A DNA stretch of 64,000 nt from Verrucomicrobiota bacterium (GCA_016871495.1 VHDF01000001.1:96612-160611), one strand, 5' to 3'. Counted from the stretch's first letter, positions 47,021 through 59,545 are shown. The notes: generated by a model from the letters alone, not told the origin. Program-made: numbers and translations.

Positions 47021-47947
47021 TCATGAGCGAGCCTGATTCGCCAGTCGCCGCCACCGCATCAACGCACCGGCTACCAGGCCGATCGCAAGCAGGCTCGACA
47101 CTCCCGGTTCGGGAATGACCGTGATGGCGTCAAGCTCCAGCTGGCCGGACAATGTTTCGATACGAACGTGGGTGGCGTAATCGACCAGGGCGGGCCGGCC
47201 CTGCGCGTCCACAGCCCACGCAAGATCGAATCCCGTGCCCCCGCCTGATCCAGCGTACCGATCGCGAATGCCAGCGAGGCTCAATCCCGCGAAATCCGCC
47301 GCGCTCAATCGGGGGTCAACCGCTTGATGAAATTCGCCTGATCCGTCCGTGGGAAACAACGAATCCAATGCAGGCGCTTTGGCGGGATCAAGGGTGAAGA
47401 AGTTCAGGCCGTCGGGGCTGACTGAAACTCTTCCCACACCCTGTCCTGCGGAAAAAAGAGAACCATCGGTAATGCCTCCGCCCGTAAAGTTCCCGTTCGT
47501 AATGGTGAACCCCGTGTTGCCGAAAACCAGGAAATCGACGCCGTGGGGATGAGCGGGGTTATTGAAGGCAGGCCTTCCCAATTCAACCGTGATCGAGCCA
47601 GTGGCACCGACGGATAAGAGCTGTGAAACCAGGAAAGGCGGTGCGAATGGGTCGACTGGGCCGCCGAAGGCGCCGGAAGTGACCCGCGAAGGCAGACCGA
47701 GAATGGAAGACGAGTTTGTGTAGCCCAGTCCAGATCCGAACTCGACGGCGAATCCGCTTCCGGGAACGTAGGCTGTCACATGAGTTGCCCAGGGCTCACT
47801 CGACCCGACGGAATTGGCGGGAGGCGAAACCACAGGCTGCGCACGAAGCACGGCGCAGCACCCGAGCACCCCCCAGGCAAAAAAACGAAACTTCCGGAGG
47901 AGTCGAAGGCGAACAGAACGGTTTGTCGTGGAACTAGTCTCTTTCAT
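47021..47947 (-). CDS. PEP-CTERM surface protein under cobalamin riboswitch
   Basis: From the ATG at 47947 the product is 308 aa; a Met at 47959 is the alternative. A basic start plus hydrophobic segment (FFAWGVLGCCAVLRAQP) forms a signal peptide. The C-terminal tripartite tail is PEPGVSSLLAIGLVAGALMR followed by Trp and Arg residues, which is the PEP-CTERM sorting signal recognised by exosortase. The middle region is rich in Gly, Phe and Asn (FLVFGNTGFTITNGNFTGGG) and has no enzyme motif I know. A cobalamin riboswitch and terminator precede it, suggesting a role in B12 or corrinoid capture. That role is inference. Confidence 0.85.
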   Translation of the reverse strand: MKETSSTTNRSVRLRLLRKFRFFAWGVLGCCAVLRAQPVVSPPANSVGSSEPWATHVTAYVPGSGFAVEFGSGLGYTNSSSILGLPSRVTSGAFGGPVDPFAPPFLVSQLLSVGATGSITVELGRPAFNNPAHPHGVDFLVFGNTGFTITNGNFTGGGITDGSLFSAGQGVGRVSVSPDGLNFFTLDPAKAPALDSLFPTDGSGEFHQAVDPRLSAADFAGLSLAGIRDRYAGSGGGTGFDLAWAVDAQGRPALVDYATHVRIETLSGQLELDAITVIPEPGVSSLLAIGLVAGALMRWRRLANQARS

Positions 47948-48001
47948 GGTCGGACACAAACAAGGTTGCGGTAAGCGAGACCAGTCCGGAATGAGGGCAA
48001 T

Positions 48002-48040
48002 AAAAAAGCCTTCATCCCCGGGTAGATGGCGAATGAAGGC
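48002..48040 (-). terminator. Intrinsic terminator serving as riboswitch expression platform
   Basis: On the minus strand GCCTTCATTC pairs with GGATGAAGGC (10 bp with G-T pairs) and is followed by six T residues. It lies between the riboswitch core and the PEP-CTERM start codon, so the switch probably works by premature termination when B12 is bound. Confidence 0.85.
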
Positions 48041-48109
48041 ATCGAACGCCTCAGGCGACAGGCCTGAAGCCCTGGCCTCATCCTTCTCTTGGCGGAGAAG
48101 TGGATTCTT

Positions 48110-48292
48110 GGAAAATCCTGACGAGCAGGCGGGAGGGGATATCCTGACTCGCGGTTTCGAGCCTCATTCCCGCCTTCCCGGAATAGATCCAGTGGCATGT
48201 AGGAACTTGTAACCGCTCACAGTGGCGCAACCGTCCCCGATTCTCACGGGGTTCCCAGGCCTCCAGCCTGATAACAATCAGCACCCATGCGG
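48110..48292 (-). promoter_or_regulatory. Cobalamin (B12) riboswitch
   Basis: The minus strand shows the conserved core of the adenosylcobalamin riboswitch: GGGAACCCCGTGAGAATCGG, then GGTTGCGCCACTGTGAGCGG, and the B12 box GAGTCAGGATATCCC at 48136-48150. The elements are in the right order and spacing for the Rfam-type family. It is followed by an intrinsic terminator and the PEP-CTERM gene. The borders are approximate. Confidence 0.9.
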
Positions 48293-48333
48293 CTCCGGAC
48301 CGGGAAGAACATCCCCCGGGAAACGCGGGCCGC

Positions 48334-48339
48334 TGTCAA
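48334..48339 (-). promoter_or_regulatory. Possible -35 element for the riboswitch transcript
   Basis: A consensus TTGACA lies about 45 bp upstream of the riboswitch core. The -10 region at 17 bp spacing (GGGGAT) is a poor match, so the promoter is only suggested. Confidence 0.3.
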
Positions 48340-48524
48340 AGAACATCAGAGGACTACCGCAACCTGATCGGAAAGCAAAGTTATTTGTGGATTCCGACCA
48401 TCATTCCCCGAATCCAACCCGGCCTCCAGAGGGCGGTCGGCAGCGAGACGCGTTCCTTGGCGCTTGTAATGGATGGTGGCGCCGTCTCCAGCAATTCCCA
48501 CCTCCATCGCGCCAAGAGCATCCG

Positions 48525-48680
48525 ATGATCCACCGGACGAAGGCGCAGATCGTCGTTGAGGATCTTGAACACCGCTTCAATCTCCGTCAGCACCCGATAC
48601 GGCTCCCAGAACTTGCCCGAATCGGCCTCCGTCAAATTGGTCCGTAAAAGGTATCGACCTTCTCTCCACAGCCGTGGCCC
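48525..48680 (-). pseudogene. Transposase remnant (IS4/IS1634-like, C-terminal part)
   Basis: Within one open frame the segment GRYLLRTNLTEADSGKFWEP followed by YRVLTEIEAVFKILNDDLRL and RPVDH strongly resembles the region around the last catalytic Glu of IS4-superfamily DDE transposases (YLLRTNL, then Y-x-L-x-E-x-E-x-x-F-x-x-L-K-x-D-L, then RP-x-x-H). The sequence before and after does not continue the family, and no terminal repeats are visible, so this is a decayed fragment. Confidence 0.65.
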
Positions 48681-48690
48681 TCGCCCGTTC

Positions 48691-49021
48691 CGTGGCCGAT
48701 TCGTCCTGGCCACAAACCACTCAGGGAAAGACATGCAGCACACATGCGCCCGCCAAGCGGAATTTGAGATCAATGGGCTGAGGTCACGATCTGCGCATTG
48801 GACATGCGTCTGAAGTGGCGTCGGCCAGAATGGAGACTCCGCGCGGATTGGGTCAGGGAAGACGATCCCCCGGGAGGAGATCGCGGCGGCCGATGGGCGC
48901 GAGCGGAAGCGCCTGGAACGGCCCGCCCCGACAACCTGCGGATGCACCGTTGATGGATCCGGTGCGTCATTCGGAATGTCGTCATCGCCAGAAGCTCGCA
49001 GAGTTCAGGATCTGCGGGGAA
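48691..49021. other. Interval upstream of the transposase remnant
   Basis: About 330 bp between the transposase fragment and the rRNA terminator. It holds no convincing gene or conserved RNA element that I can see and may include more of the decayed insertion. Confidence 0.5.
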
Positions 49022-49055
49022 AGAAAAACGGCCGGAACCCTGTCGGGCCGGCCGC
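49022..49055 (-). terminator. Intrinsic terminator of the rRNA operon
   Basis: A 7 bp GC stem (CGGCCGG/CCGGCCG) with a 12 nt loop is followed by TTTTTCTT on the minus strand. It lies 15 bp past the 5S 3' end and closes the rRNA transcript. Confidence 0.85.
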
Positions 49056-49069
49056 TTTCACTGAAAGAT

Positions 49070-49181
49070 TTGGCGACTACCTACTCTCGCAGAAGCTATA
49101 CAACCACTACCATCGGCAATGCTGCGTTTGACGGCCGAGTTCGGAATGGGATCGGGTCGGACCGCAGCTTTATGGTCACCA
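49070..49181 (-). rRNA. rrf: 5S ribosomal RNA
   Basis: The minus strand reads TGGTGACCATAAAGCTGCGG at the 5' end, CCCGATCCCATTCCGAACTC in the loop C/helix III region and GAGAGTAGGTAGTCGCCA at the 3' end, the standard 5S pattern. Terminal helix ends pair (TGGTGAC with GTCGCCA). It is the last gene of the rRNA operon. Confidence 0.95.
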
Positions 49182-49203
49182 AAAAATTGAATAAGAACAA
49201 TTT

Positions 49204-49227
49204 CGTTCTCTGAAAACTATACATAGG
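49204..49227 (-). other. 23S processing stem, 3' arm
   Basis: This 24 nt segment is the reverse complement of 52215-52238 except for two positions. The pair flanks the 23S gene and would bring its ends together as a long stem, the typical RNase III substrate in pre-rRNA. Confidence 0.8.
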
Positions 49228-49282
49228 GCGAACCGACAGAGGCTATCCACAATTTCGCCGAGTAAAATCGCCTTTGAAAAAA

Positions 49283-52147
<2,865 letters not shown>

Positions 52148-52214
52148 CAAAGTTAACCATTGTTTCCAATGGAACTCAGCGAACTGTAGATTTTATGCCT
52201 CTATCTATTCTTTC

Positions 52215-52238
52215 CCTATGTATAGTTGTCAAAGAACG
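52215..52238 (-). other. 23S processing stem, 5' arm
   Basis: Partner of 49204-49227 (22 of 24 positions complementary). It lies between tRNA-Ile and the 23S 5' end in the spacer. It also contains TTGACA by chance; no matching -10 is visible. Confidence 0.8.
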
Positions 52239-52286
52239 TCAAGGCCCGGCCTGAACCGGGCCCTAAATCCTGCTGAATCGCGTGCA

Positions 52287-52363
52287 TGGTGGGCCTGACT
52301 GGACTTGAACCAGTGACCCTGCGCTTATCAAGCGCATGCTCTAACCAACTGAGCTACAGGCCC
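52287..52363 (-). tRNA. tRNA-Ile (GAU)
   Basis: The 77 nt sequence has acceptor GGGCCTG/CAGGCCC, the D-arm segment AGCTCAGTTGGTTAGAG, the anticodon loop TTGATAA containing GAT and TTCAAGT in the T loop. CCA is encoded. It lies next to the 23S gene, downstream of tRNA-Ala in transcription order. Confidence 0.97.
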
Positions 52364-52403
52364 CCACGAATCTATTGCCGCCAGACTTTGATCTGATCGG
52401 AGA

Positions 52404-52479
52404 TGGTGGAGCTGAGGAGATTCGAACTCCTGACCTATAGCTTGCAAAGCTACCGCTCTACCAACTGAGCTACAGCCCC
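52404..52479 (-). tRNA. tRNA-Ala (UGC)
   Basis: The 76 nt sequence has acceptor GGGGCTG/CAGCTCC (one G-T pair), the anticodon loop TTTGCAA with TGC and TTCGAAT in the T loop. CCA is encoded. Transcription order in the spacer is 16S, tRNA-Ala, tRNA-Ile, 23S, the reverse of the more common Ile-Ala order. Confidence 0.97.
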
Positions 52480-52543
52480 AAATTCGATGGGTTTCCTCGG
52501 TGGACGGCAGCCCCGAAGCGCGATTTTGATTTGTTCAAAGAAC

Positions 52544-52565
52544 GCATTGAAAACCGAGTAGTGCG
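52544..52565 (-). other. 16S processing stem, 3' arm
   Basis: This 22 nt segment pairs with 54302-54323 at 20 positions, the other two being G-T pairs in one orientation. The two arms bracket the 16S gene, as expected for the RNase III processing stem. Confidence 0.8.
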
Positions 52566-52628
52566 ACAAGCGAGCCCAACAACCTTGCGGTTGTCCGACC
52601 TTGAACCGGACTTTCATCCGGTTCTGTG

Positions 52629-54192
<1,564 letters not shown>

Positions 54193-54252
54193 ATTAAAAC
54201 GTTAGCTTGATTCATGCCTGGCTTTCGCCAAGCAACTGCAATTACTAAAACT

Positions 54253-54288
54253 CTTTGGTTGATTGATTGCTAACAACATCAACCAAAG
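54253..54288 (-). other. Hairpin in the 16S leader
   Basis: An 11 bp perfect inverted repeat (CTTTGGTTGAT/ATCAACCAAAG) with a 14 nt loop lies about 60 bp upstream of the 16S 5' end. It is in the transcribed leader and may act in processing or antitermination; no clear boxA was recognised. Confidence 0.6.
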
Positions 54289-54301
54289 GGGCTCTAACTT
54301 A

Positions 54302-54323
54302 TCGCACTATTCGATTTTCAATG
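54302..54323 (-). other. 16S processing stem, 5' arm
   Basis: Partner of 52544-52565 in the leader of the rRNA transcript; see that entry for the pairing. Confidence 0.8.
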
Positions 54324-54427
54324 AACTGGGGGTCTTTCGACCCAAAAATTTTCCCGTTTAGGGGATAAAAGTTCGTGGCGCCAACAATGATCAATCAGCG
54401 CCAACGTCAGTTTATTTAACCGCGCCA

Positions 54428-54455
54428 AAATTATCGACTAATTCCGCACTGTCAA
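54428..54455 (-). promoter_or_regulatory. Probable rRNA operon promoter
   Basis: On the minus strand a consensus TTGACA (54450-54455) is followed by GATAAT/TAATTT at 54430-54439, about 14-16 bp away. The spacing is short and the -10 choice uncertain. It is the only strong -35 upstream of the 16S leader. The TGA inside TTGACA is also the stop codon of bioD. Confidence 0.55.
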
Positions 54456-55228
54456 CGGCTTTTTAATCTTTTTTTCGCCGAGTTTAGTCCGCCAACTTCC
54501 GTCCTGTTAAAGAGCGGCGAAAAACTAGCAAAGCCCGTCAGACGGGCAAGAGTTTTTTTTGAAATTACGTCCAATGAATTGCAAGTATCTCTGTACAATT
54601 CGTTTACGTTTACTCTTTTAAGGGTCAATATCTCAACTTTCGGCAAGAGGATTCGTAAATAGGACGCGTTCCCCCGATAAGACTCATCCCGCCGGGTCGG
54701 GTCGAAAAGCACCACCACTATCCGATGCAACCCCTTGGACCGCATCGCTCTAACGGACAACAGCACCTCGTTCATCACACCCAGTTTGTTCTGGGCAACC
54801 ACAACACATGTACCGTCCAGGCGTTGGGCCAGATCCAAGACACACTCATTCTTGTTGAACGGAACCATCACACCACCAACACCTTCCACAACTAGATAAT
54901 CGACCCCCGCCCCACTCCTTTTCACCGCATCCAGGATTTCCGTCACCGCCAGCGTTCTCCCTTCCACGCATGCCGCCACCCAAGGTGCTGCCGGCAATGA
55001 AAAGAACAAGGGATTGATGTCGTCAATCGAGACCTGCCTCCCTTGCTGCCGCATCAACCGGTTGGGGTCGGATCGTCCCCCGGTGCTTACGGGCTTCAAT
55101 AACCGGTAACGGGCCCCCATCGACTTCAAATACGCACCCAGCATCAGAACAAGGACCGTTTTCCCGACTCCCGTCCCTGTCCCCGTCACGAATAAGACAC
55201 CCGGTCCGTTCCCCGCGTCCTTCATCAT
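54452..55228 (-). CDS. bioD: Dethiobiotin synthetase
   Basis: BioD closes the ureido ring of dethiobiotin using ATP and CO2, the step before biotin synthase. The 258 aa product (from ATG 55228) has the P-loop GTGTGVGKT, the carbamate Lys in LLKPVSTGG and the conserved VVEGVGGVMVPFNKNE. The start codon overlaps the gspK stop as TGATG, with GGGAG just upstream; a TTG at 55237 is an alternative. No other biotin genes are nearby, so its link with the secretion cluster is positional. Confidence 0.93.
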   Translation of the reverse strand: MMKDAGNGPGVLFVTGTGTGVGKTVLVLMLGAYLKSMGARYRLLKPVSTGGRSDPNRLMRQQGRQVSIDDINPLFFSLPAAPWVAACVEGRTLAVTEILDAVKRSGAGVDYLVVEGVGGVMVPFNKNECVLDLAQRLDGTCVVVAQNKLGVMNEVLLSVRAMRSKGLHRIVVVLFDPTRRDESYRGNASYLRILLPKVEILTLKRVNVNELYRDTCNSLDVISKKTLARLTGFASFSPLFNRTEVGGLNSAKKRLKSR

Positions 55229-56445
55229 CACTCCCAATGCATGTATAATGTTTGAATATCCCGAGCGTTCATGCGCCGTAGCAACGCGATAAACCGGCGA
55301 TGATAGCCATTGATCTCGGCGTCCACATGGACTTCAAAGGTGAAGCTTCGAACCGTGCAGAACTGCCCGAAGACTCCCGCCAACTGAGGCGAGAATCCCG
55401 GCACGCCCGCAACTTCGGACGGACTGGCAAACGGTGTGTCGTCCAGCGTCCCCTCCGCACCGTCGTAGCCGGAGCGCGCCTGCACGATGGCGCCCGCCAT
55501 GTGCGCGTCCACTCCGGGAATCAATTGCAGCACCGCCGCCGAGGCTGTGTTCAAATTGATCTGCCGGGCGCCGACCGCGCTGAACAAATCGACCAGGCCC
55601 ACCGGCATGGCCGCCACCCCGTACCCCTGAAGTCCAAAACCTGGATTTCGCGACGTCACACCCGTTCGCGCCGAGCGTCCGCCGGTCGGAGGTGGAAGGG
55701 CTTGCTGGAACGGGGCCGCGGCCGCGAGTGCCCCCAGCCCGCCCGCCAAACGGTTCGTCGCTTGCGGCCCCCAAAAAATCTCAGGAGTCACCCCTTTGAC
55801 CAACAGGAGTTCCGTCAAATCCCCGATGGGCCCGTTCTTCGCAACGTAAGGAGGACTCAAGCTAAGATAGTAATCGGATTCCGCGCCCGCCATGGATTGG
55901 CTATCATCCCTGTCTCTCCAGTCCTTGATGGAGTCCACGATCATGGAGAAGGTCGACGCATCGACACCGATCAACGTTAAAGCCTGTTGGATGACGGCGT
56001 CATTGGCGGAATTGATGTTGAGCTTGCGTTCGGCATCGATGATCTTGATGGAGAAAGTGCCGTCGCCCACCACGTTATTCTCCAAGGATATTTCCGCCAG
56101 GAGATCGTTGGTATTGCCGGGACCACCGGCCCACTTTTGCTTCAACGAATCGAACGGTTCCGGTATGCTTGACTGCTGGGAGAGAACGTAACGAGCCAAC
56201 TCCACGCCCGAACGTCCGAGCCACTGCAAATCCGTGTCCAGGGCGGTATTCTTGGCCAGTTTCGTTTCAACCTTCATGGAGAAGGCAAATCCTCCCGCCA
56301 GGACACTGAGGACCAGCACCATGATCATCACGATCAAGAGGGCGATCCCCGCTTCCTGTCTCGAACCATGCAAGCCTTGTTGATTCATGGATTTCCGTCG
56401 GCCCATTCGAGGCATTGGTTGCAGCAAGTCCACACGGAGTTCCAT
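55228..56445 (-). CDS. gspK: Type II secretion system minor pseudopilin GspK
   Basis: GspK caps the pseudopilus tip with GspI and GspJ. The 405 aa frame has a leader region ending in EAGIALLIVMIMVLVLSVLA, the hydrophobic N-terminal helix, and a large alpha-helical domain (INLNTASAAVLQLIPGVDAH) typical of the T2SSK family. Glu at mature position 5, often missing in GspK, is not obvious. The first ATG at 56445 overlaps the gspJ stop as TAATG; Met at 56388 gives a more usual leader length. Residues 230-265 are an insert rich in Gly and Arg. Confidence 0.88.
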   Translation of the reverse strand: MELRVDLLQPMPRMGRRKSMNQQGLHGSRQEAGIALLIVMIMVLVLSVLAGGFAFSMKVETKLAKNTALDTDLQWLGRSGVELARYVLSQQSSIPEPFDSLKQKWAGGPGNTNDLLAEISLENNVVGDGTFSIKIIDAERKLNINSANDAVIQQALTLIGVDASTFSMIVDSIKDWRDRDDSQSMAGAESDYYLSLSPPYVAKNGPIGDLTELLLVKGVTPEIFWGPQATNRLAGGLGALAAAAPFQQALPPPTGGRSARTGVTSRNPGFGLQGYGVAAMPVGLVDLFSAVGARQINLNTASAAVLQLIPGVDAHMAGAIVQARSGYDGAEGTLDDTPFASPSEVAGVPGFSPQLAGVFGQFCTVRSFTFEVHVDAEINGYHRRFIALLRRMNARDIQTLYMHWE

Positions 56446-57233
56446 TAGCGCAATGGAGCCCCCCCGGATGGAGGGGGCAGCTGGGGGTTGCGTCCGGGAG
56501 GCTGATTCAAGATGTTGGACCGCGTATTCAGCGGTCCACCCACTGCCGTTCCCATTTGAAACTCCACCGGGATCGCCATCGCGGCCAGCGCCACGTCCCG
56601 CGTGAAGATTTCGCGCGGCCGGGAGAAGTGCTGATTGGCACGTCCGAATCCGAGTGTCACCCGCACCATTTTAGGCAGTTGATTGGTCAGGAACCAATCT
56701 TTGACCCATTCGCCGCGGTTGGCTTCCCAGAATTCAAGCGTGAACAGGTTCACGTCAGGAGCCAGGGGAAGCGAGTAGGAAAGGTCCTGAGCGGAGTTCG
56801 TCGCGATCAGGACAGGACGCTGGCGCATCATCAACTGATTGACGCCATCCGAACTGGCTTCGATCGAGAATTCGACACGCCGGACATTTTGCCCCCCGAA
56901 ATAGCCGCTCCCCGGAAAAGATTCAGGCAACCGCGCCGCCAGGCTCACGAACGCGAAGTCCTTCGTGGTATCCGCGAAGAACGCGTAATGCTTCGCGTTC
57001 TCCACATAAAGCTGGGCTGAAACGAACGCGTCCTCCACGCAGCGCATGGCGATCCGCGCCCGCTGGGCTTCGATGGCGGCATCCTGGGCGATGCGCGTGC
57101 CCCGGAGGATTGAGGACCAACTGGCGTAGATCGCCACCATGATCATGCCGAAGATTCCGATGGCCATCATGATCTCCACCAGCGTGAAGGCGGAACCTCG
57201 GCGCCCGATACGGTTCGGAGGAAACAACTTCAT
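56445..57233 (-). CDS. gspJ: Type II secretion system minor pseudopilin GspJ
   Basis: GspJ is part of the pseudopilus tip complex. The 262 aa product has a short basic leader and GSAFTLVEIMMAIGIFGMIM, with Glu at mature position 5. The globular part contains a pattern of aromatic and hydrophobic strands. The C terminus is rich in Pro, Gly and Asn. The start overlaps the gspI stop by 4 bp and the stop overlaps gspK. Confidence 0.85.
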   Translation of the reverse strand: MKLFPPNRIGRRGSAFTLVEIMMAIGIFGMIMVAIYASWSSILRGTRIAQDAAIEAQRARIAMRCVEDAFVSAQLYVENAKHYAFFADTTKDFAFVSLAARLPESFPGSGYFGGQNVRRVEFSIEASSDGVNQLMMRQRPVLIATNSAQDLSYSLPLAPDVNLFTLEFWEANRGEWVKDWFLTNQLPKMVRVTLGFGRANQHFSRPREIFTRDVALAAMAIPVEFQMGTAVGGPLNTRSNILNQPPGRNPQLPPPSGGAPLR

Positions 57234-57661
57234 CGTCTGCCTACCCCCAATCCTCTCGGCGTGGATTCTGGACGATAGAGCCAGAAACTCATGCGTGTTT
57301 CGACCGGCTTTTTCTCCTGCACCCAGAACACGCTCAAATCCACCTGGAACAAACCGTTGGTCGCAATCATGCGGGTGGTTCGAGACCAGGTGTAGTCGCG
57401 ATGCATGTCGCCGAAGTTACCGCTTTCCATGCCCTCCTCCAAACGATTGGTGAGCACGAGTTCGGAGGCCAAACTCCCGATATCCACGTTTTCCTGCTGG
57501 AGCGCTCGCGCCTGGCGCAAGCAACGCGAGGTCAGTTCGAGGATTGAAAACACGGCAATGAAGAAAATCGCGATGGCGATCATCACCTCGATCAGGGTGA
57601 ACGCCTCCTGCCCGCGCAAGTGCGACCTGCGCGCGGGTGGTCCTTGGCGGAGAAGTCTCAT
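57230..57661 (-). CDS. gspI: Type II secretion system minor pseudopilin GspI
   Basis: GspI initiates pseudopilus assembly with GspJ and GspK. The 143 aa product has the class III signal QEAFTLIEVMIAIAIFFIAV with Glu at mature position 5, then a small domain (NRLEEGMESGNFGDMHRDYT) matching the size of GspI. It overlaps gspH and gspJ by 4 bp each, showing tight translational coupling. Confidence 0.87.
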   Translation of the reverse strand: MRLLRQGPPARRSHLRGQEAFTLIEVMIAIAIFFIAVFSILELTSRCLRQARALQQENVDIGSLASELVLTNRLEEGMESGNFGDMHRDYTWSRTTRMIATNGLFQVDLSVFWVQEKKPVETRMSFWLYRPESTPRGLGVGRR

Positions 57662-58296
57662 TGCATGACGTCCATGGTGGCAATGCCGGTCACGACTTCG
57701 AGGGAGATTTTGCGAACCTCTCCATCCTCGGATCTCAACACGATCGTGAACTCGTCGCTGGTTCCATTCGGGTGGAAACGCACACGCGCCTCGCCCGCGT
57801 CCATGTGATCCACAAAATTGATATCCAGCAATTCCACCGCGACGTTCTCGGGCAATCGGGCGGAGAATGAGGGGGCAGCCGGTCCGCGAGCCTCCGTATT
57901 GTCGCGAAGATTGACGGTCAGTTCATTCATGGATCGGGGCCGGGAATCGGGAACCATTTGGATGCTCAAGGTTCCGTCTTCCGCGCGGATGACAAAGTCG
58001 GCGGCGACGCCTTGCAGAATGGCTTGGGCGCGCGCTTGGACACACCCTTCCAAGAGGTCGGCACAGGCCTTCCGGATGCCCTCCTGGCGCAAGGATTTGT
58101 AGATGGCCGGCATCCCCATGGCGAGTACGACAGCCATAATCCCGATGGCCACCATGATCTCGATGAGCGTGAATGCGCTCCGCCCCCATTCCTTGTCGAA
58201 GCCACGACCGTGGGATCGGGTCCAAAGGAACGGTTGATGAGCGCCGGCATTCACGGGGTTCTGCCTATTTCGATTGGATGCTGGAGGTGATGGCAA
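57658..58296 (-). CDS. gspH: Type II secretion system pseudopilin GspH
   Basis: GspH is a minor pseudopilin. The product is up to 212 aa, with the leader GRSAFTLIEIMVAIGIMAVV near residues 39-58 and a GspH-type C-terminal domain. The long N-terminal part before the leader suggests a later start, for example a GTG at 58257; the frame start at 58296 overlaps gspF by 32 bp. GspG and the other cluster genes (gspD, gspE) are not in this window. Confidence 0.82.
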   Translation of the reverse strand: MPSPPASNRNRQNPVNAGAHQPFLWTRSHGRGFDKEWGRSAFTLIEIMVAIGIMAVVLAMGMPAIYKSLRQEGIRKACADLLEGCVQARAQAILQGVAADFVIRAEDGTLSIQMVPDSRPRSMNELTVNLRDNTEARGPAAPSFSARLPENVAVELLDINFVDHMDAGEARVRFHPNGTSDEFTIVLRSEDGEVRKISLEVVTGIATMDVMQ

Positions 58297-59545
58297 ACAT
58301 GGCCGAAAGGACGCTCAAGAGCAATCCACCCACCCCCAAAGCCATGACGATGATGAGGGCGGGTTCAATCAGGTTGGTCATCACGCCGAGGGCACGATCC
58401 AGCTCGCTCTCGTACGTTTCGGCCACATTTTGAAGGGCACCCGGGACGTCCCCTGTCTCCTCGCCAATTTTCAACAAGTCGATCATGAGCTGGGGGAACA
58501 AGCGACTCTGGGCCAGGGGCTGGGCGATGGTCTTGCCGTCGGTGACCTGCTCGCGTGTCTTTGCGATGGCCTCTCTCAAGAGGACGTTGGGCATGATTTG
58601 CTCGGTGATGCGAAGCGCCGTGAGGACGGGAACGCCATTGTGCAAGAGGGTGGAAAGAGTGCGGGCGAATTGCCCAAAGAGATTGAGCCGAAACACTTTG
58701 CCAACTACAGGAGCTTGCAGCTTCCACGCATCAAGGGCTCGACGACCGCGCACGGTGCCACGAAAGCGCATAAAGAGAACCCACAGGCAAATCCCGACCA
58801 GCAGCATTAACCACCAGTAGTTGCCAAAGACATGGCTGATGGAGATGAGCACCTGAGTCGATGCCGGCAACGGCACCTTCATGCCTTCGAAAATCGAAAG
58901 GAATCGAGGCAGCATGAAGCTCATGAAGAAGATGACAATGGCCAGACCGACGCAGGCCACGACGGCTGGATAAATCATGGCGGAGGAAAATTTGGATTGA
59001 ACTTCCGCAAATCGTTCGAAATGGGAAGCCAATCGACGCAGCACGTCTTGAAGTGCCCCGCTCTGTTCCCCTGCCCGCACCATGTTGACGTAAATATCCG
59101 AGAAAATCACGGGCTGCTTGGCCATGGCATCGGACAAGCCCCGCCCTTCCATCACATCCTGCTTCAACTGCTTGCTCACGTCGGAGGGGATACCCTTGGA
59201 CTCGAGATGCGTCATGCTGTTCAGGGCAACCGTCAACGGCATGCCCGAGTGAAGCAAATTGGCGAGTTGACGAGTGAAGGTGGCCAATTCCTGAAGCTTG
59301 GGTCGCCGAGGCTTGTTCACCCACGCCCTCAAAGTCGGGGGAAGAAGCTCGGATCCAGAACCTCGAGACCCCCGTTCCTTGGGTTTATCCGACTTCGAGG
59401 CGGCAGACTTAGAAGCTTCAACTGCAACAGGAAAGAGTCCCAAACGTTCGATCTGGCTCAATGCCAGAGCACGATCCGGAACATCGAGGACTCCGGTCAC
59501 AATTTCTCCATTTCGTTTGCGGGCGCGGTAAGAAAAGGCGGGCAT
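58265..59545 (-). CDS. gspF: Type II secretion system inner-membrane protein GspF
   Basis: GspF is the polytopic platform protein that couples the GspE ATPase to the pseudopilus. The ATG at 59545 (GAGG 8 nt upstream) gives 426 aa starting MPAFSYRARKRNGEIVTGVL. Two repeated T2SF domains follow: TFTRQLANLLHSGMPLTVAL and QFARTLSTLLHNGVPVLTAL, each with a nearby membrane helix. The upstream in-frame extension to 59626 lacks similarity. It is the first gene of the cluster in this window. Confidence 0.95.
   Translation of the reverse strand: MPAFSYRARKRNGEIVTGVLDVPDRALALSQIERLGLFPVAVEASKSAASKSDKPKERGSRGSGSELLPPTLRAWVNKPRRPKLQELATFTRQLANLLHSGMPLTVALNSMTHLESKGIPSDVSKQLKQDVMEGRGLSDAMAKQPVIFSDIYVNMVRAGEQSGALQDVLRRLASHFERFAEVQSKFSSAMIYPAVVACVGLAIVIFFMSFMLPRFLSIFEGMKVPLPASTQVLISISHVFGNYWWLMLLVGICLWVLFMRFRGTVRGRRALDAWKLQAPVVGKVFRLNLFGQFARTLSTLLHNGVPVLTALRITEQIMPNVLLREAIAKTREQVTDGKTIAQPLAQSRLFPQLMIDLLKIGEETGDVPGALQNVAETYESELDRALGVMTNLIEPALIIVMALGVGGLLLSVLSAMFAITSSIQSK

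Noticed and set aside
52604..52623. Small perfect hairpin just after the 16S 3' end as a terminator
   Set aside because: The 7 bp stem (AACCGGA/TCCGGTT) has no T-run and lies inside the rRNA transcript between 16S and its processing stem, so it is probably a spacer structure.
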